A stretch of 64,000 nt of DNA from Cycas panzhihuaensis. Its lineage: Eukaryota > Cycadophyta. Shown piece after piece: positions 38,050 through 50,599 of the stretch; positions within the stretch are counted from its first letter, which is position 1; each line of letters opens with the position of its first letter. Made by a program: the position numbers and the translations under genes. The notes under the pieces are model-generated. The model was not told where the DNA came from. It saw only the letters and a list, made by a program, of their open reading frames with translations, and did no database searches. The stretch is from NCBI GenBank assembly GCA_023213395.1, contig CM041465.1:153581741-153645740 (forward strand), read 5' to 3'.

Positions 38050-38714
38050 ACTCCCGGGCATTTTTAGGGCAGGTGCCCCAAATTTCTACAGGTGGAACAT
38101 CTAAAATGATCCATCTCATAAATCAATGGCTAGACCCAACTTCTCCCTCCCATGTCCATCCATATGTCATCCAAGAGGGGTTTGTCTATTCTTACCAAGG
38201 CACAAATTTTGGCATTAATGAACCTACTCATGTTCTTTGTCACAGAATCAATCGCTAAGAGAGGACCCACCACTTTTTCTATGCCTTTAAATACCTTGGG
38301 GTTCCAGTTGTGCAGTGGAAGACCCAGAAGTTGGATCCATATAGGAGCTTGTCTAATTTTAGGGACATAGGGATCAAAGTCCCTATGCCATTTCTCGAGG
38401 GACAGGGCCTTTCTACCAAACATCCATGGGGCTCTAATCAGAATACTGGACATATCTTCGTAAGAGGAGAATTTAAATAGCACGCAGCCCTTAGGCATGC
38501 CTATTACTTCCACGCAACTTGTCGTTTTCCATTTGGTCCTCGTCCAGGTCTTAATGGCCTCCAGGCCCGGTCTAGGTCCTGAGAATCTACCAACAAGGCA
38601 ATTCTCCCAAAGTTTCTCAGTTTTCTCCACCAGAGCCAGGGGAATTTTCAGTCTTACTTTATTATCCTCAATCACAGGTGTTAGGTCAAATGTTTCCTCT
38701 TTGTTTGATTTCAA
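38050..38714 (-). pseudogene. ORF1 of the LINE (DUF4283 plus CCHC zinc knuckle)
   Basis: The frame 38714-38130 contains LALVEKTEKLWENCLVGRF, VEVIGMPKGCVLFKFSSYED, PIWIQLLGLPLHNWN and INAKICALVRIDKPLLDDI. This is the DUF4283-type RNA-binding region of plant L1 ORF1. After a stop the same reading gives FRCSTCRNLGHLP-stop-KC, a C-x2-C-x4-H-x4-C knuckle with one position changed to a stop (about 38105-38060). Frames from 38051 to 37863 continue an acidic tail. Confidence 0.88.
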
Positions 38715-39464
38715 GACATCTCGGTAGGATATCCTCAGTGACAGGTTCAGGTTCTGGTTCTGATTTTAAAAGATATGGTCGATTTCCATATTTTAAAGTT
38801 TATAAACTGTATAAGAAAATCCCCAAATAAAGAGAGAAAGAACATACCATTGTCTTTGAGACTAAATCTAGTTCAACCTCAAGCATTCCTTCCTCTTTGC
38901 CCCACTTCTCACAATACAAAAAGTTGTTGCCCAAATTCTTCTCGAGATAACCTTCATTGCCAAGCAAAGCCTGTTTATCTTCTATTTCTATTCGCTTACA
39001 TGGTCTATCTTTCTGCTGTCGGGATCTATCTCCCTTCATAGCCCCACTCACTTCTGTTACGGCTAGCCCAGCTAGCACAAAATGGCCTGCGTATTCTAAA
39101 AAACCTAACCAGGGCTTTGGTCTACCCAATATCCCTGCACCTACTAGGAGAGCTTCCGCTTGAGACCGCTAGATTACTCTCATGTTGTCCCCTTCGCGAG
39201 GAATAATTTGAGGTTTGCTTGGCACGAAGCTTAGCCTGAAATCTTCTGCATATTGTCTTCCTTCCGTTGTTGTGTGGGAGAGGGGATGATGAATCTGGTT
39301 ACCAGTACCTAATATCGGCCGGCCAGTCGTGCCGACACGATTTGAAGGATGCCATGGCATGTGAGTCCTCCACGCTACTCGCACCGCCTCCAGTTCCAGT
39401 CTGAACCCTAGTTTCAATCGCACCTGTTGCCTTCCCTTCCTCCACACATAAACCATATTACCAT
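38715..39464 (-). other. 5' region of the LINE
   Basis: GC-richer sequence upstream of ORF1. A Met-initiated frame starts at 39456, eight bases from the element end, and runs to 39169. I recognise no domain in it. It may be the 5' UTR or the original ORF1 lead. Confidence 0.5.
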
Positions 39465-39481
39465 ATAATGGAATAATTATT
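39465..39481. repeat. LINE target-site duplication, right copy
   Basis: Identical to 33075-33091; after it the R3 repeat resumes with CAAGAATGA. Confidence 0.93.
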
Positions 39482-41618
39482 CAAGAATGATAAATATTTT
39501 AATATAATGATTTATCCCTTCAAAGTTATCACCTTGATGAGTTTTTCCAAATTGGTATCTCGTGAGGCTAAAAACCTACAAATTTGATTTTTGATAACAT
39601 TTTTGTGCAGTGTCTATTTTGGAACTTCTATCTCTTAGTTTGAATGTAATAAGATAATATATAACAAGACATATACTTCTCATTGGCAAGTCTCATCAAT
39701 TCGAAGAAAATACTCTATAATACGTTACTTCCTCAATTTTTTATGAGTCTAAGAGAAAATAAAATCCTTGCAATTACTAACTTCTATATATTTCTTATCT
39801 AGTGCTAATTTTAGGACATCCATTAGTTGTTCTAAAGATAAGGAAACCATCTTCAAGTTGGTAGACTTATTCTTTATAAAATATAACTTCTATAGTAAAA
39901 TATATAGCTTCAAAAAAGTCATAATTTTTTTTATTTATAATGACCCTTCACTTACAATACTTCTTCCATATCTTTTATTCATTCATGTCATGTGGTCCCC
40001 TATATATATTGTATATTTAAGAAATTTGGCTACTTTCATATTATGTAAGAAATAAATAATATATAAAGAGACATATCTTGTATCCCAATGCAACACAAAT
40101 CCATTATAGATATACTAACTAATTGAGTAAACTATAAATGTTACATCTTCACAGTTGGTAGATAATGAAATAAGGTTCTACCTCGCATAAGATGACTAAA
40201 TCTTTGAAATGAATAGAATTTACACACATAGTTAAGAAGTGACCAAACCAAGAAGGATAATAAATCAAGTCTAGGTTGGGTCTTCATAGACAACCCTTGC
40301 AGGTTTCTTTGGTAAACAAACTCTCTTAATCATCTCCTTAAATTAATGAACTCTAAGAATATGTCGTATAACCTAGATTATCAAATTCATCTTAATAGGG
40401 TAGTATGTGAAATCTATTCCACACCACCTACGTATATAATAATCACATTTCAAACTTAAAGAACATCTTCAATTTGATTCCTTAATAGCTAGAAGCCTAC
40501 TTTTATGGATAACCCATATTAATGATTGTTAATCAATCTCTCAAACAACATATCATACCTCTGGTAACTCTCACTATTATCTCTTAGTCAAACATTTTTT
40601 GATATTCTATTCCAAAAAGATATACATTTAGAAAACTAATTATTAATAACTTAATAATACAAATTAAACATTACATGTAATATTATGAAATTTAATATTC
40701 AAACACTATTAAGACTACTAATGAACATAAAAGATATACCTATATTTCTAATTCTAAGAAAGACAAATATCTTTTTGAGACATGGCATAATTAGAGTTGT
40801 ATTACCCTTATTTTAGAATCTAACCTAGAAAGTTTACTTCATTATAGCACATTTATACTTAACCCCCTTCCTCAATCACTTCACACACTAGCCTTAGTTA
40901 TGATGGAAGCCTTTCTTATAAGTACTATGTAAGCATGCACCCCTTCTTGTAGTTGATTCATTAATAGAAAAAGCTAAACCTCGAAAGTTAGTATGGAAGT
41001 CCATCTTCATTAGTGACTACTTTCCTTCCCTCTCTTTTTATGAATATAACTTTGTATCATCTCTTGGAATGTTAGTGGATACTCCCTTACCATAAGAAAA
41101 AGAATTTTAAAGAACTATATATTGTCAAAACTAAATTTTCTTAGTTTTCTAACTATTTAGAAATACAAACATGTTGAAATTGAGTTTCCCTATGTAATTT
41201 CTTTCTTCTAGGGGTTGAAGAATTTTGTTTCACTTAATTACCCTCTAGGTTCAAGTGCTATGGCTCTAAATTCAGCAAATCAATTACTCAAATTTTAAAT
41301 TACTACTCTCTAGCCCTCCAAATAAATTTCTACTCCCTTATTTTTGTCCATATTTGATTAGATTTTTTAATGGGACACATCGTCAACACACCATTTTTTA
41401 GCTTAGAGGGTGTATATATTTGTCAAGGAAAATAATCTTCTCTTAAGTCTATCCTATAACATTTCTTCATTTAATTAGTTGCTCATCCCTTTGATTCTTC
41501 AATCCAAGCTCATGAAATGGATGTTCGTGCATAATTGCTTAAATATAAATCTACAAAATCATGGATAGTGCATGCTTGTTGTTCCTTGTAAAGTTGATCA
41601 TTATGAGAGGGCCTAGTT
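39482..41618. repeat. Dispersed repeat copy R3 (right of the LINE)
   Basis: Continues R3. It matches R2 to 40555, keeps about 250 bp (39840-40090) that R2 has lost but R1 also has (7240-7490), then matches R1's right part to about 41618. At about 40930 it shows the empty site for element 4. Confidence 0.75.
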
Positions 41619-42025
41619 TACTAAGTTTTTCCTAAAAACAAGCTAAGAGAGCTTTGTGATTGATAAAAATGGAGAATGGTCTTGATGAAGATGGCTTCTA
41701 CTTAAATTTTACAAGGCCTTTGAGATATTATGAACCTTGATTTCTTTTCTATATACGAGAAAATAATTTATATCTTCATGTTGTTTAGGAGACTAAAGAC
41801 AAATAATTACTAGGCTAATTTCTAGGCATAACGTTGATGTACTCTAAAGTAAAGAATGGCAATTCATTATTTTCAATCAAATAAGAAAACTAAGGATAAA
41901 AACAATGAAATTTAAGAAAGGACGTGTTTGCTAGAGTAATAAAGAACCTGAAAGCCGTTTTCTTTCATTGGTTTTGGACATTACTAACATTGACAACACT
42001 ACCAGCAACGAGATTTCATCTACGT

Positions 42026-43097
42026 TCATTTTGGTTTGAAGAAATGGTGCTCCAAAGCTTCCTTAGCGGAAAGACTCTCCCTTGGGTCGAACTTCACCAA
42101 ACCACGAAGCAAATCAATGAGGGCTTCTGGACTGCTCGAACTCTGTCTCTGGATGCAGCCCCCCGTGACCAGTTGAGTTCCCTACCATTTCTAATGTACT
42201 CCCTTCCACAATCAGCAGCCTATTTTATCATATATTGAGGAATTGGTCCCAATACCCGTTGCACCATTGCAAGGTTTTCCAAATCATCATCGGTCTGAAA
42301 AAGGACATTTCCACATAATAATTCCGCCAAAATGCGCCCAACACTCCACAAATCGATAGGATAACTCCATCCAACACCCATTACCACCTCAGGTGCTCGG
42401 TATGCTCTCGTGGTAACTACCTTGCCATGGTATTGGTTCTCGAATGTGGCAGTACCAAAATCTATGAGTTTAATCGCACTTGACGAGGGAATGCACTTAG
42501 AACGATTCTTACGAGACGAGAAGAATGTTGTCAGGCTTTAGATCAGTATGTGAGAGAGTGAGCTCATGAATGAATGCAACAGCCTCCAACAGCTGACGTG
42601 CGAATTCTCGAATCAGAACAACGGACAAGGGCCGCTGATTGTTTCTACATAATAAATCGTATAAACTCGGTCCAAGCTTTTCACAAACAATGCACACATG
42701 GGCACCATAACGAAACCAAGTCTTCAATTTCAGCACCGGATCCATTGGTATCAGACTCTGCTATCGTGCGAAGAATGTCAATTTCAGTCATAGCTGCAAC
42801 ACCATATTGCCATTCATTGCGTATAACCTTAATGGCTACATCCTCTAGCTTTTCACCATCCCAACAATCTAAAACTCTACCAAAAGTTCCTTCACCCAGT
42901 TTGCTAATAATCTTGTACCGAGATGTTATGTTTTCTCCAACCTCAAACACGTAGTGCCCATCTTTGTTATGGGACGCAACAGCATGTACATGGTTACATC
43001 TCTTCTCATCACGCTCCTTTTTCTTCCCGTTATTGGACCGTAACTCTTTAATACGATGACTTGTGTAAGGTTTTTTATAATAAACTGCGCTCTCCAT
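42026..43097 (-). pseudogene. LAMMER/AFC-type dual-specificity protein kinase, intronless copy C
   Basis: LAMMER (CLK/AFC) kinases phosphorylate SR splicing factors in the nucleus. From the Met at 43097 a continuous reading gives the glycine loop (LGEGTFGRVLDCWD), VAIKVIR with the ATP-binding Lys, EKLGPSLYDLL, HTDLKPDN (catalytic loop), IDFGTATFEN and RAPEVVMGVGWSYPIDLWSV. ENLAMVQRVLGP stands at the family signature EHLAMMER. No intron interrupts these domains, whereas plant AFC genes have many. A net 5-base loss near 42740 shifts the frame, about 43 bp are missing after NILLVS (near 42515), a TAG follows PQYMIK, and about 50 bp are missing near 42130. It is a dead copy, probably a retrocopy. 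Confidence 0.9.
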
Positions 43098-43244
43098 GCC
43101 AAGAGATCAACCAAGCAATTATTTCAGCGTGTGTATCCAATTATTTTCGATCCAAATTATTCAACTGCACAAGGGACACTCTCCCGATAACAATATCAAG
43201 ACTGCACACACAATAGAATCGATGTCTTACTGCATGACTTACTA

Positions 43245-43263
43245 CTATATATAGATCCACGTG
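43245..43263 (-). promoter_or_regulatory. Possible TATA box with G-box upstream of kinase copy C
   Basis: CTATATATAG (43245-43254) lies about 150 bp upstream of the kinase Met. CACGTG (43258-43263) lies directly upstream of it. Spacing and order suit a plant promoter, but both motifs are short and the region is AT-rich. In unit D the G-box position is changed (near 53053). Confidence 0.35.
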
Positions 43264-43269
43264 TACGTG

Positions 43270-43985
43270 CGACTGACTTATAGCACAACACATAGAGACA
43301 CCATAGGCATGTCCTTATTCAGTACGTCTCTCTTCTTAGAACTCCTCCCCGTCCTCTTCCCTTAAGGAAGGATAGCATACAGTAATTTTATTAGACGGCT
43401 ATGGGCTTGCTAATACTTCTCATCAACCCAAAAACTAGAACATTTCACAAACAACCGCATTAAGGACACTACTAAGGAAACTGACATAGCGCATGTAAAA
43501 CTAAGTCAACTCATTATTTTCTAAAGATGCTTCATACCATTAATGCACTCATTTACTTAAACTAACGACTCGTACTCCACCTTGCTCTAAAACCTTATAT
43601 TAAATCCTACCACCATGTCTCCATTTTCAAATTATTAATAAAGGACATGGGATGTTGCTAGTAGAATGTATCTATGATGATGGAAATGTAATATAGAAAC
43701 CACAGCCAATAACATGGTATCAAATGATAACTTGCATACTCAAAATTAAGGCTCTTTTAAACATTATTAATGGAAATTAGAAAAAACTTGAAAAGTGTGT
43801 TAATGACAAGAACTCAAGCACTAATAAACCATAATAAATACGAATAATAGAAAATAGAAAGAACTCAATCTATGGTTATTTGGAAATGCCATTTATGGAT
43901 ACAACGTTTAAGATGGATTATGCTAGAATGATTATTGTGGGGTTTATCAGAGATGATGGAAATATGATATGAACCATTATGAACA
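43270..43985. other. Spacer between kinase copy C and integrase fragment
   Basis: No coding feature seen. It is conserved with unit D (about 53060-53805), apart from small indels. Confidence 0.5.
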
Positions 43986-43992
43986 ACCTCAA

Positions 43993-44334
43993 TTACTGCA
44001 AAAGTATCGTGCCAACAAGAATAAAATTTATTGATGCAAATTCATCATTAACTTCGTCAAAAAGAATAATGAGTTGAATAGGGTAAAAGAAAGAAAGAAA
44101 AACAGTTTGATCATATGTTAAATTCGGTTGCATTTTGATATCTTCTAGATTGTTTAAGTCACGCAAGCAATCTTCACTAACCTTTCCTAGTTTAATGAGC
44201 CAAGTCTCAAATGTTATACAATTCAAAACGTGGTTGCAGATATCTAAATAAAGGGAATGAATTTTACTTTTAATGGGAATTATAGATTCTTGACCATAAA
44301 CTAGAGAAGATGTAACAAATCCATTAGTTATCAT
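43993..44334 (-). pseudogene. Probable gypsy integrase C-terminal fragment (unit C)
   Basis: The 113-codon frame begins ITNGFVTSSLVYGQESIIPI and continues KSKIHSLYL, later LGKVSEDCLRDLNNLEDIK. This resembles the end of the gypsy integrase core (the TPF-x-LVYG-xE-x2-PIE pattern followed by a Leu-rich helix). The remainder is unlike integrase. No other pol domain adjoins it. The match is by pattern only. Confidence 0.4.
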
Positions 44335-45590
44335 GACAATGGATCAATTGAGATATAAGTATGAATAAATTTAACAATGTTAATCATTTCTGTATTCATG
44401 GATGATAGTTTTCAAAAGCGATATTCAAGAGAAGGGTGATACAAGACAATGTGAAAGGTAAGGTAGATACATGTGGTATATTTGACAATGGAGCTATAAA
44501 TGTTGAATATATTGTCATATGAATATGAGATGAGAATAATTGGTAGGGAAACAAGGTGGGGATGAGAAGTATGTGGGCGGTGTAAGTGAATGCAATGAAT
44601 GTGGGCACTTTAGAAATAGAGTCATGGAGTATTAATTCAATGAGTATTAAGGGTATTTTCATAAATGTGATGATCTCAATATGTAAGTAGTGATTGTCTA
44701 GATGATAGTAAAAGAAATAATGTTAGGAGGTTAACCATAATCAAAGGTTATAAGAGAGTTAAATTCAAGAATGGTACTAACTTGTATATATCAAGGGTTA
44801 CTAAAATTGATATCTATAAAGACTAAACAAAATGACAACTATTAGGTAATACAAGGTAATATGGTAGTCAGTAGCTATGTGTCTATAATGTTACTAGTAA
44901 GCATAACATTATGGGAAGTAAAAGTCATAAGCATGATGAAATGGTGTTATTTTAAGGCATTTACTTAGATACATACAATTATCTCATAATTCTATGGGGT
45001 TGGTAGGGAGTTAATGAATGATTACATTGTAAGATCTCCATAAATGTGACTTAAACAATTTGCGTAAACTTTACAATATTTATATACACACATAAGCAAG
45101 GAAGTTAATAGAGATTACCTAAGAGTTATCAAAGTACAAAAACCTTTGCATGGGTCAAGGTTTAGAAATTGTTAAGGAACTCCTTGAAAAGGATGGCTCT
45201 AGTTTTAAATACTTCAGAATCTAAGAAATCATGTGCTTTGATCAATATATTAAGTAAAATAATATAACTATGCAATAAAATGTGTGAAATAAATAAGAAT
45301 AACTTAGATGGATAAAGTACGAGTGAATTTGTTACTACGTAGAGCTCTATTTGGGAGGAGATTCTACATTAATTATAATCCAATGTATAATACAATGGTG
45401 CGGGTCTTAATTTATAGGCAACTTACCAATATTTAGAAGATACAATAGGCTGACTAAGCAACAAATAAGGCAGACCTAACTAGTTTATATAATAACATTA
45501 AATTATAACAAAGAGTTGCCTTAATATTATACAATGTCCATAAATTATATGAAATATAAGAAATGATGGGTGCTATTACATGGTTTTAAC
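44335..45590. other. Stretch containing the 3' LTR of the unit C copia (outer edge undefined)
   Basis: The inner LTR edge is at 45591 (plus TTTTAACA, so minus TGTTAAAACC). The outer edge cannot be set because no partner LTR lies in the window. Minus-strand frames at 44396-44662 show no known motif. Confidence 0.5.
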
Positions 45591-45591
45591 A

Positions 45592-48500
45592 CCATCCCTT
45601 AATAGGAGCTTGATTTCTTCTGATACTGAGGTCATGTCTAAACTGTTTGAACTTCGATTTACTAAGAGCTTTGGTGAAGATGTCCACAACCTGGTCCTTA
45701 GTTGGATGATAGACGAAATCAACTTCTTCGTTCTAGACATGTTCATGGATGAAGTGATGATAGACCTCAATGTGTTTGGTTCTATTACGAAATACAGGAT
45801 TCCATCTCTAATACACTTTGATTGTGGTAATAGAGGATGATGGGTGCATGTCGTTGAAGTCCAAGTTCGGCAAGAATGCTTTTAAGTCTAATCAGCTCAG
45901 TTGTATGATGGATGACTTCTTTATATTCTATTTTGATGGAGGAAATAGAAACACTTGGATACTTATTACAGCTCCACAAGATTACAGGTAAATTTATGTC
46001 AAAATAATAACTTGAAGTTGAGTTGTGAGTGTCTTTGCAACCTGTCCATTCAACATTTGTATGTCCCTTTAGTATAGGGGAATTAGATTCATTATGCTTA
46101 AGGCTAAACTGATGTGTGCCACTGATATATTTGAGAATCGTAGTAGAGACTTTCTAACGAGATACTTTTGGTTATTAAATGTACCTAAAATAGATCCCTA
46201 CTACATATAAAATATCCATACAAGTGTGGCTGAAATAGATGAGGCTTCTAACTAATTGTCGGTACAAAGTGGAATCAAAAGGCTTTCCTTGTTTATCTAA
46301 GTTTGGCTTAATTTCTTTCTCCATAGGAATTGGTGCTATTTTATATATTGTCATCCTGAATATTTCTAAAAGCTCATTAGCATACTTTGTTTGAGTCTGA
46401 AAGATGTGTCTTAGTTCTTGTCAAACATAATGTTCAAGGAAGTAGTGGGGTAACCTTGGATCTGTTATCTCAAACTTACTTTTCAATTATGATTGAAGCT
46501 AAGCAAGGCCATCTATTTCGTTGTCAATAATTGCAAGATCATATCCGCATAGGGAACAATGATTACGGTTAAATTATCTCTAACCCGAATGTAGAGATCT
46601 AGGCCATAGGGTGAACAATTGAATCCATGCTAGTTAAGGACGGCATCAATCTTTATACGCTAGGTACATTGTGCTTGTTTCAATCTATAAATGGATTTTT
46701 TGAGTCTACATACCGAGTGTTCTTATCTTGGAATAGTATAGATGGTGTGTTGTTTCAAGAAAACCTCTTTTTAAGGTCTCTATTGAGGAAAGGACCCTTC
46801 ACATCCATTTGCTAGATATGCCAATTAAATTAGATTGCTAATGACATAACCAAATGGAATGTGATCACGTTGGCTACCGGTGCAAAGGTCTCATCATAAT
46901 CAATCCCATATTGTTATTTAAAACCTCTTGCTATAAGGCGAGCTTTGTGAGTATCATATTTTGTTAGGCCTTTTAGTAGTTATAGGAGGAGGAACATCCA
47001 TTAATAATTGTTATACCCATTAGGAGGTAGTTGAATGCTAGTGGCTTCCACATGAAGGTCATCAACTAAAATTAGAGGTAATGTTATACTTTCTTAAGTT
47101 ATTGATGTAGATGCTACTAGAATTGATGAAGGAGATGCAGTGTATAAGGAGGCTAGCATTGGTGGCTCCAGAATTTGTCCAAGAGTCACTTAAGATGCAC
47201 AAACTTCTTCTACTACTATAATATAAGGTTGAGGTGGAGGTAGGTCCTATGAATCTTCTATAAATATTATATCTCGTGTTGTGTAAACTTGGTTCCCAAC
47301 CATGTCAAATACTTTATAGGCTTTACAACCAAGTACATAGCTAAGGAAGATGCATTTCAGGCTCTTGTCATCAAGCTTCTTTCTGTTGTCCTTTGAAATA
47401 TATTTATATGCCATGCATCTAAAGACATTCATGAGTGTTACTTATGGTTTTTGACCTAACCAAACTTCTTTAAGAGTAATATTCCTAATAGCAATTATGG
47501 GACTTATATTGGTTAGATAAGTAGTTATGGTTGTGGCATTAACCCAAGAGCTGGTGGTAAGATTTGCAACACTAAGCATAGCTTTTCCTTTATTTATCAA
47601 TGTCTAATTCATTCTTTTGACTACACCATTTTGTTGAGGTATGTTGGGAGCTGAGAATTGATGTTGGATGCCATGTTCCTTGCCCAAAATGTTGAAATGA
47701 TTAGAAATATACTCACCACCATTATCAGAACTAAGGAGCTTGATTATCTTTCTACTTTTTTCTTCTATGGCAGCTTTGAACTCTTTGAATTTATTTAAAG
47801 TTTTATACTTATTTCTTAGGAAATAAAACCACATTTTCCTTGAGAAGTCATCTATGAATGTGATGAAATGCTAGTTTTTATTGAGTGGTTAGACAGGTAC
47901 CAACCCACAAATGTCTGGGTGGACCATCTCTAATGGTGCTGAGGATCTCCATGCATTCTTAGAAGGAATTTTTTCTGTTTAGTGCTTTTCTATTAGGCAA
48001 GCCTCACATATGTTGTTGTACCTCTTAATTTTATCTTAACCATGTACCATTTAGAGATTAAACATGAGGTCCAAGCTTTGCATATTTAAATGACTTGGGC
48101 ATTGATGTCACAAATGTTCTTTGGAGCTATTTGAGATGATAATTTCCTTTCAGTATGACAATTCACCTAGTTCTTATATACAAGGGCACTCTTCATTAAT
48201 CATTTCATTTACATTATCAATTGGAGTTGTGTTGGGCATTAAACAAGATTTATTTTATGGAGCAGTGGTAAGGGGGATACCACCCAACCTATATAAGCCA
48301 CCATCTTCATGTCTTATGGCCACAAGTTTGAATGTTGCATGATTTATGATTCTACTAATGTACTAACCAAAGAGGACATCTAAATTATGTTTGATTATTT
48401 CATTGGTAGAGAGAAAGTTCATCTCCATTTCAGGTGAAAGGAACATATTATTAATGTGGTGCCTTATATTAGAGTCCTTCGAGGTTATTGGAGCCTTACC

Positions 48501-49690
48501 AATCTTGGTCATTATCATTAGTCAAATTATCCCCAAATGTGATAGTTTAAGTATCGATTGGGTAGGACTCTTCTAACATTTTTTCTAATCCAATCAGATA
48601 TCTCATTGCACCTGAGTCAAGGAACCATGTATCCTCATCAAGATGTGAAGAATGATCTGCAAAGAATAGGTTATGGAAGGAGGAATCCTAATTTTCTACC
48701 ACATTGCTTTCCTATTATTGATTATTGTGCTAGTTCCTTTAATTTTTTATAGTGAATTGCTGCTTATTTTGAGGTCTTTCTCCTTGAGTGGGTCTCATAT
48801 TCCAATTATGTTGGTAGAATTGGCCTTGTGGTTGGAATGATGGCCCTTCTTACTATTGAATAAGGCCTATTTACTAGAAATATGGGCCTCCTTGTTACAA
48901 AATAAGACCTTGCTATTATAGAAAAGGGACTCCTTATAGAAGGCACGATCCTCCTTACTAATATCCTAGTATATGTTCAGAGTAACTAGGACCTACTTGT
49001 TGATATGAGGGTCCTCCTTATTAGCAGATTAGACATAATTGTTGATAACAAGAGGTATCTTATTAGAAGTGAGGCCCATATGATTGGCTCCCTTGATTTT
49101 ACAAAAGTTATGAATCAATTTATCATCTCTTGCATTCAATAACTAAGGGCCTTTTTTTATCATAGTAGAGGCAACTGACATTTGGTCTAACCTATTAATT
49201 CTTTTAAAGTTGTGCATATGGCTGGTATTGAGACAGTTAATGCCAATGACTTACACGGGAGGAGGAGGTGTCAATTGGTTATTACTTCTGTTAGGTTGGT
49301 TGTTGATATGGCTCTTGAGATATAGTCAGAGAATCTCATTGTTGAGTTAGATCTTGGTGTTGACTAAGTTGTTGAGCTGATCTACTGACAGTCTTACACT
49401 TTTCTGAGTTATGGGTTGTAAAGGTAAGAGCGGGGTCAGATATAGATGTCGCACCAAGTCAATTGAGTATATTCTCCTCTTGTAATAAGAGTTCCTCAAA
49501 GGTCATGAAGTGTAGTTTGGAATAATTATAATGTAATTTGGAGACAAAAGAGTTATATTCTATGGGTAGGATGTTCCTGATGCTAGAGATTAAATCATGT
49601 TTTAAAAGTGGTTCATTAAGGATTATAAGTTAGTTCCTAATTATTTTGACTTCAAATAAGCGACGTGTAATGTTACTAAAAAAAATATAC
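45592..49690 (-). mobile_element. 5'-truncated copia polyprotein remnant (unit C)
   Basis: PPT AAGGGATGG (45600-45592) adjoins TGTTAAAACC of the LTR. Reading right to left: gag middle (about 49660-49440, with LLKHDLISSIRNILPIEYNS and MTFEELLLQEENI), protease with intact DSG (48618-48610; context WFLDSGAMRYLIG), integrase core (47834-47604; LLSSDNGGEYISNHF) and integrase C-terminus (47432-47247; NVFRCMAYKY, LKCIFLSYVLGCKAYKVFD). Then come the RT lead (about 46890; GIDYDETFAPVANVI) and RNase H (45979-45785; SISSIKIEYKEVIHHTTELI). The RT catalytic box at about 46545 is disrupted by two extra bases. Gag N-terminus, PBS and 5' LTR are absent. Confidence 0.88.
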
Positions 49691-49699
49691 CTTTATCAA

Positions 49700-50320
49700 A
49701 ACTTTATGAACGTAAACAAGATAAGTCATGAAAATGAGATTAATTTTAGATTTACCTATTCATTATAGGGTGTACCCTATGCTTGGCACAAATAATTATA
49801 CCCAACTAAGACATGGGAGAATATTATGAAGTAATTTAAGTAGAGATTATAAAAGTTTTGAAGTAATGAGGTAGTGGAGTTATCTCTTAAGGAAATGAGA
49901 TAAAGGCTAGTACAATTACTATTAATATATATATGAAAAATAAATATTAAAGTTGTAAGTATGATGAATAGAGAAAAAATCATGGACTATAATATGAGAA
50001 ACTATTTTATAAATGGGCTAAATTCTAAAGTAAGGGCCACAGTGGTGACTCATCCCTTGAAATGCTTCCATTGCGCACATGAGTTGGTATTAGACTTTGA
50101 GAAAGAAATGGACATTTAAAAGGGCAACCACAAACCTTATTATTGAGGTCATGAGATAAAATGTAATAATTAAGAAGCCAAAATATAAATAAACCTTTCT
50201 ATTAAGTAACAAAATAAAGGAGACCTCAAAAGTTGAAACCTTTAAAAAGGAAGTCACAAGGTTAAAGTTATAAAGAAAGAAACCTCAAGTTACTAAGGAG
50301 AAGAAGAATAAAAAAATATA
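49700..50320. other. Spacer with degraded plus-strand frame
   Basis: A plus-strand reading from about 50040 (LKCFHCAHELVLDFEKE, then many Lys-rich fragments with stops) leads into the zinc-knuckle region. The rest shows nothing recognisable. Confidence 0.4.
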
Positions 50321-50329
50321 GGGGTAACG

Positions 50330-50560
50330 AACCCTAATTGAAGAAGTGGTGTCACATTTGTGGTAATAATTCATATTCTAGTAAAGATTGTGACCTAAAT
50401 AAGAGGAATAATATGGTAAAAAAGTAAAGTACATGGTGTTATATTTGTGATATGGATAACCATAATATGAATAAACACTATTTTAATAGATGTAAAACAA
50501 ACCAATACAACAGAGGTTATGGAAGAAGGAACAACTTAACCATGATGCAATATACTAATG
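50330..50560 (+). pseudogene. Gag-like double zinc-knuckle fragment (unit C)
   Basis: The plus strand reads WCHICGNNSYSSKDC: C-x2-C-x4-Y-x4-C, where the usual ligand His is Tyr. After a stop comes WCYICDMDNHNMNKHYFNRC, with C-x2-C-x4-H kept and a longer gap to the last Cys. The tail is Asn/Arg/Tyr-rich. Two knuckles in a row suit a retroelement nucleocapsid, in the opposite orientation to the copia remnant next to it, so it comes from a different element. Confidence 0.5.
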
Positions 50561-50599
50561 ATGCAGGAAGGCATGTGAAAAATAATAATGCATGAAGAG

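Larger units (their letters stand above)
33092..39464 (-). mobile_element. Near full-length plant L1-type LINE with ORF1, EN, RT, zinc domain and RNase H
   Basis: Reads right to left and is clearly richer in GC than its surroundings. A T run at 33092-33098 (poly-A tail on the minus strand) adjoins the left target copy, and a 16-17 bp duplication flanks the element. ORF1 has a DUF4283-type domain and a CCHC knuckle. ORF2 has endonuclease, RT, a zinc-binding RT-associated domain and RNase H. Paralogous empty sites exist at 26160 and 6865. Several stops and frameshifts show it is no longer active, though domains remain easy to read. Confidence 0.95.

Noticed and set aside
37570-38104. Several plus-strand frames of 70-120 codons in the GC-rich block
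   Set aside because: They are antisense to the LINE linker and ORF1 tail; GC-rich DNA gives long chance frames.
42574-42954. 126-codon plus-strand frame
   Set aside because: Antisense shadow of the kinase copy; the minus strand carries the kinase motifs.
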